Positions 56,640 through 60,000 of a DNA stretch of 60,000 nucleotides are shown here, piece after piece. The DNA is from Phoronis australis (Eukaryota > Phoronida > Phoronidae): positions 445,868 through 505,867 of the forward strand of contig NMRA01000078.1 of the NCBI GenBank assembly GCA_002633005.1. Direction: 5' to 3'. Within the stretch, counting starts at the first letter, position 1. The number at the start of each line of letters is the position of its first letter. The notes under the pieces were generated by a model. That model saw only the letters and a list, made by a program, of their open reading frames with translations, was not told the origin of the DNA and did no database searches. The position numbers and the translations under genes are program-made.

Positions 56640-57089
56640 ATATTTTTCATGAGTAGCATCACCCTGCATGTGTCTTTGTTTTCTTTAATGCCGTTCACTG
56701 CGTGGTTTATGATTTAGCAGACATTTGTCAGCATCTTTACTTGATGAGCATTTTAGTGGACAGAATCTTCTGAACTTGAAAGTTTTGTGAAGTTTTTAAA
56801 AGTTGTATTTAATGTAATTTCAGTTCTATTCAAGCAATATTTACGCTTATGTTTTCGTACGGATTTGAATTTAGTGTTTTAAATTTTGTAGAAAGGCATA
56901 CCCATGATGCCAAGAATACAATAAACATTTGACCACCTACACCCCCTTTGCTATTGTGTAGACCAGAACCCCATTGGGCATTGGCACTGCTTAATGTTTA
57001 TGTCTTTGTCATTTCAGAAGAAAGAAAGGGTACAACTTTTGTTGAATTAGTCAAACCAGAAGGCTCAACCCTTGGGCTCACTATTTCTG
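44567..57089 (+). CDS. GRIP1: GRIP-type multi-PDZ scaffold protein, 5' part (partial)
   Basis: GRIP proteins are multi-PDZ adaptors that link AMPA receptors, ephrins and liprin to trafficking machinery; this is the single invertebrate-type homologue or one of a pair. Exons 44567-44615, 49544-49591 and 57018-57089 join in phase 1 to give MPGWKLDCFRLSNSRK, then GGEKEHDVFPAKQHIP, then EERKGTTFVELVKPEGSTLG and LTISG. The last exon is the start of PDZ1 with the carboxylate-binding loop STLGLTISGG, and IPEExKG before it is shared with vertebrate GRIP. An alternative first exon (53776-53860) also ends in phase 1. The MPGWK start recalls the palmitoylated GRIP1b N-terminus (from memory). Everything after the first PDZ1 exon is off the right edge. 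GRIP1 and GRIP2 cannot be told apart from this fragment. Confidence 0.8.
47260..47400. repeat. Remnant of the 'gggcggttaa' repeat
   Basis: taagcgcccactgttcggtt and the following 'catccctcactttg' correspond, inverted, to 50280-50400 where 'gggcggttaa' recurs. Unclassified. Confidence 0.5.
47510..47757. mobile_element. MITE of the GGGCC-TTTCAAGAAAA family (copy 4)
   Basis: Left end ttccaagaaaactgactagc; right end, minus strand, gggcacacattccaagaaac. Internal inverted aagacaaatctta / acttaagttt motifs as in copies 1-3. Confidence 0.65.
48459..48530 (-). mobile_element. tRNA-derived SINE head
   Basis: Minus strand: gccgctgagtggtgtagtgg, then a region with B box GGTTCGAATCC in a stable T arm (cccgg/ccggc type). 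The acceptor arm pairs only partly. The flanks continue as repeat-like sequence, so SINE rather than tRNA gene. Confidence 0.5.
49544..49591 (+). CDS. GRIP1: GRIP symmetric cassette exon
   Basis: 48 nt between acceptor ttctttttctttag and donor gtgagt; phase 1 at both ends, so it can be skipped without changing frame. It encodes GGEKEHDVFPAKQHIP. With the next exon it forms KQHIPEERKG, matching the RQSIPEEFKG that precedes PDZ1 in vertebrate GRIP. Confidence 0.75.
49890..50230. repeat. First copy of an N-joined ~340 bp duplication
   Basis: Repeated at 51102-51446 after a single N (51101). Differences are few (for example cctgtatactggg against ccttgtatatactggg types). The intervening 50231-51100 is then specific to the first copy's haplotype. 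Assembly artefact is the likely cause. Confidence 0.78.
50231..51100. repeat. Haplotype-specific stretch with 'gggcggttaa' repeats
   Basis: Starts with ccgtaatcgttcgggttaac; 'gggcggttaa' recurs at least five times within 50265-50415, partly in inverted contexts. The rest (50420-51100) shows no gene. It appears only once although its left flank is duplicated, which suggests an insertion polymorphism or a divergent allele. Confidence 0.5.
51102..51446. repeat. Second copy of the N-joined ~340 bp duplication
   Basis: Counterpart of 49890-50230. Confidence 0.78.
51447..53039. other. GRIP intron, no feature seen
   Basis: AT-rich. The open frames at 51641-51946 and 52003-52209 have no recognisable family, codon bias or splice context. 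Confidence 0.55.
53040..53108. other. Assembly gap (69 N) next to a G run
   Basis: The gap is followed by a run of eleven G, which may be why the assembly broke here. Confidence 0.97.
53776..53860 (+). CDS. GRIP1: GRIP second alternative first coding exon 'MLCG'
   Basis: The ATG has a good context (tcaccATGt). It encodes MLCGLKKKKSRPVSNVYEFD and then GVGTGEKP, plus one base before donor gtagta. Phase 1 matches the PDZ1 exon at 57018, so it could replace the MPGWK start and the cassette. Cys3 beside four lysines is a plausible palmitoylation/membrane patch. No upstream acceptor was required, so it may have its own promoter. The coding call rests on context and phase only. Confidence 0.55.
53861..54576. 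other. GRIP intron, no feature seen
   Basis: AT-rich, non-coding, nothing recognised. Confidence 0.55.
54577..55182 (+). repeat. 25-bp satellite array (~24 copies)
   Basis: Unit ttcaacttgtaacaatgtag followed by a variable 'tgtaa', 'agtaa' or 'tataa'-type end. About 24 head-to-tail copies with almost no drift except at that variable dinucleotide. No spacers, so not a CRISPR. Intronic in the GRIP gene. Confidence 0.95.
55183..56555. other. GRIP intron, no feature seen
   Basis: No exon or repeat recognised. Confidence 0.55.
56556..56637. repeat. (CT)n microsatellite, ~41 units
   Basis: Near-pure CT run with one ttt interruption near 56573. A minus-strand open frame through it (Arg-Glu repeat) is an artefact. 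Confidence 0.97.
57018..57089 (+). CDS. GRIP1: GRIP PDZ1 first exon
   Basis: 72 nt, with acceptor ...gtcatttcag and donor gtaggt, phase 1 at both ends. It encodes EERKGTTFVELVKPEGSTLG and then LTISG. Strand beta-A and the GLGF-type loop (STLGLTISG) of a class II-like PDZ domain are clear. The combination VELVKxEGSTLGLTISGG is specific to GRIP PDZ1. Confidence 0.85.
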
Positions 57090-57140
57090 GTAGGTGGAAA
57101 CTTTACTGTCTGCAGTTTGGGACTGTAAACAATTAATTAT

Positions 57141-57165
57141 TACTTGGCGAATATTTCGCCAAGTA
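57141..57165. repeat. Perfect 11-bp hairpin TACTTGGCGAA/TTCGCCAAGTA
   Basis: Two perfect arms around a 3-nt loop, 50 bp after the PDZ1 exon donor. 'ttcgccaagt' recurs near 59037 and 59200, so this is probably the terminus of a repeat filling 57141-59210. Confidence 0.75.
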
Positions 57166-58013
57166 TGTTGCTCTTCCACTAAGTTTTTTTTTGTTTGTTC
57201 GCATGATACAGGTCGCAATTTTCGTCCGATCATCACGAAATTTACACATAACATGTAGTTCCAAAAGTACTGGAAGCCTCTTGTTTTTCGTCAAAATCAG
57301 ATCCAAGATGGCGGCTGTGACGGCCATTTTGTTTTCATTTAAAGGTTCAAATGCTTCTGGAGGCTACAATTTTTTACGTAAAAGGCTAAGAATCGGCACA
57401 GTAAATGGACCGGAAGTTTTCTACAAGTATACCGGAAATTGCTCACTTCTGGTTAAAGATGGCAGAAATATCGGCGTTTGCTCATGCGCACTTGATTTTG
57501 GCCTAAAAACGTTTTCTCCTGTAGAGGGCGCATTATCAGACCAATTCCTTTGAAATTTTACTGGAATTAGTTTCTTATGACATGCTATTATACAAAGCCA
57601 AAAAACCGGAAGTTGCTTTCAAGATGGCTGATCTGGCGCATGTTGACCCATTTTCATTCGTGCTGAAGTGCGATTTTAAACGGGAAGAGAAAAAGACGTG
57701 ATTTTTTGCATGTGGATTCTTTGAAGTATATTCTTTCAAATGGCCTGTAACAATTTTTTTCTCAGACTTACCATTTTCGAGTTATTTGACGTTGAATTTC
57801 TTAAAAAAAAAACGCAAAATTTCATTATTTTTCGAAAAATTTACGGAATTAGGCGATACCATCAGTTTAGATAGAATTTTGAATGGGCTTTCAGAAGATG
57901 TTTTCCATTTTTCGCTAGGACGTCTACTTTTCGAGTTATTAAAGATTTTCTGATAACGCTGTTCCTTTGTTGAGCGCTCTTGCTGCATTGATGTTGGTTT
58001 ATCTTCTATTGAA

Positions 58014-58113
58014 CAAGACTGTAGCCTATTTCTTATTGATTTATGACATCTAAGTTCGTCATATGAATGTTTGATGTTGTTCATCATCGCCACCACCATC
58101 ATCATATTCGTCA
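58014..58113 (+). repeat. Direct repeat, left copy
   Basis: caagactgtagcctatttct ... catcgccaccaccatc ... tattcgtca matches 59053-59160 at roughly 80 per cent. The two copies flank an A/C-rich stretch of about 0.9 kb. Confidence 0.65.
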
Positions 58114-58137
58114 TTGTAGCCGCGTCTGGCTACAGGG

Positions 58138-58970
58138 ATAAATTAAAAGAAGCCGTTTGCATAACGCACTTTATTATTTAGTTGCAAGCGATGAAAAGTA
58201 GAAACTGGAAAAGCGTGAATGAGAAACTGAACAAGCGTTGAAAAGGAGAAACCGGAAAAGCGTGGTTATCTGCAATAAAGAAAAACACACACAGTCTGAG
58301 TATTCGGCAAGCAAGCGTAAATTAACAAGCACTATATCAGAGCGTTAGAAAGACTCGCGCCAATGACTCTATGACAGGCAAATACTACCTCGCTAACAAT
58401 ACATAATTAACTGGAACCCGTACTATCTATTCTACAACTGGGAACCATTACCGTACACAACCAACTGCCTAACTGCGACCCGTAACTATTTATTCTATGA
58501 ACCGGGTACCGCGCAACATATACGCCAAACAAGCAGCTGAAGGAAACTATACGTTAAACAACAACAACTATGTACGCTCTAAACTCAGCTAGTAGATACA
58601 CACGAGTACAACATGCTATGCCATAATACTCAGTACTTACAACAGTTTGGCTAACAGTCTGTGCTTAATATAAAAGTTCCAGCAACCGAGGAAAACACAT
58701 GATTCGTGTTACAGATCTTGTCAACGAATGCCGGTAAACTCATGAAACGCTAGTCACCAAAACCCGCGTAACATACAGAGGCTAATACGTAACAATGGCC
58801 GGCCGGTCAAGCTACTATTCGACTATGCAAATGCTATTGTAACCACTGGAAAGAACCGGCTTGCTAAAAGAAACCAAATCACAGCGGCGAAAGGTGTACT
58901 GCTACCTAGAAAGAAAATAAACAGCGTAACAAGTAAATGAAATACAACAACCAATGACAAAAAATGATGC
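58138..58970. other. A/C-rich stretch between direct repeats
   Basis: Strand composition changes sharply: many A and C, few T runs, with scattered 'gaaaccggaaaagcg' repeats near the left. No frame of note. It may be the body of a non-autonomous element whose ends are the direct repeats. Confidence 0.4.
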
Positions 58971-58977
58971 ACGGCAT

Positions 58978-59190
58978 CAACAGTCATCATCGTCATCATC
59001 TTCGTCATCATCTCCGCCGTTGTCTTTTCCGTTAATTTCGCCAAGTGTCGCTCAAGACTGTAGCCTTTTTCTTACTGATTTCGGACTTCTACGTTCGTCA
59101 TGTGTATGTTATTATTACTTCTATTGTTCATCCTCGCCACCATCGTCGTCATATTCGTCATCTTCGTCATCATCTTTATCGTCATCTTTT
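58978..59190 (+). repeat. Imperfect (TCATCG/TCATCT)n repeats
   Basis: Clusters of tcatcatcgtc, tcttcgtcatcatc and similar at 58983-59015 and 59146-59190. The Ser-rich or Asp/Glu-rich open frames here derive from the repeat. Confidence 0.8.
59053..59160 (+). repeat. Direct repeat, right copy
   Basis: Counterpart of 58014-58113. Confidence 0.65.
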
Positions 59191-59839
59191 TGGTTAATTT
59201 CGCCAAGTTTCGCTCCTTGGAGCGCTTTCGTTTTTCTCTAGGTCAGACCTTGTTCCAAATTGTTGAAATAGATAGCATTGGCCATCCCAAATGAATTTCG
59301 AGAAAGACAAATTTTTGTATTAGCTATTAGTGCCCTCTATCTGAGAAACATGCTGAACGCCAAATTAATATGCAGAATTAAGAAAATTTAATTTTGGCTT
59401 GAATTTCAGTGTCCCAAATTTTGAAGATTGTCTCAAACTAGCTAAATCCTACAATGGAAGGCTGTTGCTATAATTTATTTGCCCAAAATGTGATTTTTCG
59501 TTGTTGTGGAGTACAATTTTATGTTACTCAGGTTTAATTACAAACACTTTCCATGATTTGGGAAATGGGGCTAGAAGATGAAGTGTCAAAGTGATCACAG
59601 TGAACTCAACAGTTTTGGCCTATAATAATTGCCAAAATTGTTGTTTTTTACATTTTTCAAGGACTTCTAGCAATTTTTTGGATGTAAAGAATTTGGTTGC
59701 TATTATTTTGAGCTTGAATACAAAAAAGTGTTTATTTGGTGCTACTTATCTCTTACGGCAAAAATAAGATTTCAGTTCTCCACCACATCATCTCCTGAAG
59801 TGGTGAGATTGATAATTGTGGGTTGCGCTGTTCAAAATC

Positions 59840-59990
59840 CATAAGGGTTAATAAACCAGTTATTTTCTCATCCAGGAGCGGGAACCATTTGTTAAGCTGA
59901 GTTCACTTACACAGGTCAACTAAGACAGTTGTAAATTAAGAACAGGGTTCACAAAAACTGCTTTCTCTGACCTTGTATTATATCAATTTC
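59840..59990 (-). repeat. Dispersed repeat copy (family of 3506-3800)
   Basis: Minus strand carries 'aaggtcagagaaagcagttt' and 'ttgtgaaccctgttctt', as in 3506-3800 and 38455-38600. Runs toward the right edge of the window. Confidence 0.6.
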
Positions 59991-60000
59991 AAAAAGCTTA

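Noticed and set aside
56504-56698. Arg-Glu repeat open frame on the minus strand
   Set aside because: Produced entirely by the (CT)n microsatellite.

Overview
The window is a piece of an animal nuclear genome, almost certainly a marine or aquatic invertebrate. It is AT-rich and full of introns and of short inverted-repeat transposons. Every recognisable gene is an interrupted metazoan gene with GT-AG introns of hundreds to thousands of bases. There are no operons, no CRISPR array and no long uninterrupted coding frame. The sequence does not let me name the phylum; an invertebrate deuterostome or a lophotrochozoan are both plausible.

Layout. (1) 1-14699, minus strand: the first six coding exons of a NAMPT homologue (nicotinamide phosphoribosyltransferase, NAD salvage); the C-terminal third lies off the left edge. 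(2) 14700-20334: a gene-free interval with the NAMPT upstream region, several TIR elements and a 415-base N gap. (3) 20335-23345, plus strand: MRPS33, with a candidate NRF1/ETS-type promoter, a presumed non-coding first exon, two coding exons, and a large palindrome in its 5' region. (4) 25657-40431, minus strand: a complete 15-exon LRGUK homologue (acidic N-terminus, leucine-rich repeats, guanylate kinase domain, Ser-rich tail; 811 aa). It is convergent with MRPS33. (5) 44567-57089 and beyond, plus strand: the 5' end of a GRIP-type multi-PDZ scaffold gene, with two alternative N-terminal exons, a symmetric 48-nt cassette exon and the first exon of PDZ1. The rest lies off the right edge.

The genes are not a functional cluster: NAD salvage, mitochondrial translation, a ciliary/sperm protein and a synaptic-type scaffold are simply neighbours. 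In human, NAMPT, LRGUK and MRPS33 all map to 7q (from memory), so this may be a remnant of ancestral linkage.

Three duplicated blocks (about 445 bp, 2 kb and 340 bp) each meet at a single N and look like uncollapsed haplotypes rather than biology. One repeats a NAMPT exon and one repeats an LRGUK exon. The most interesting biological signals are a 49-bp tandem array that copies the end of an LRGUK guanylate-kinase exon together with its splice donor, the phase-matched alternative Cys-containing N-terminal exons of the GRIP gene, and a roughly 270-bp near-perfect palindrome in front of MRPS33. The remaining non-coding sequence is mostly a collection of MITE, SINE and LINE remnants, listed individually.
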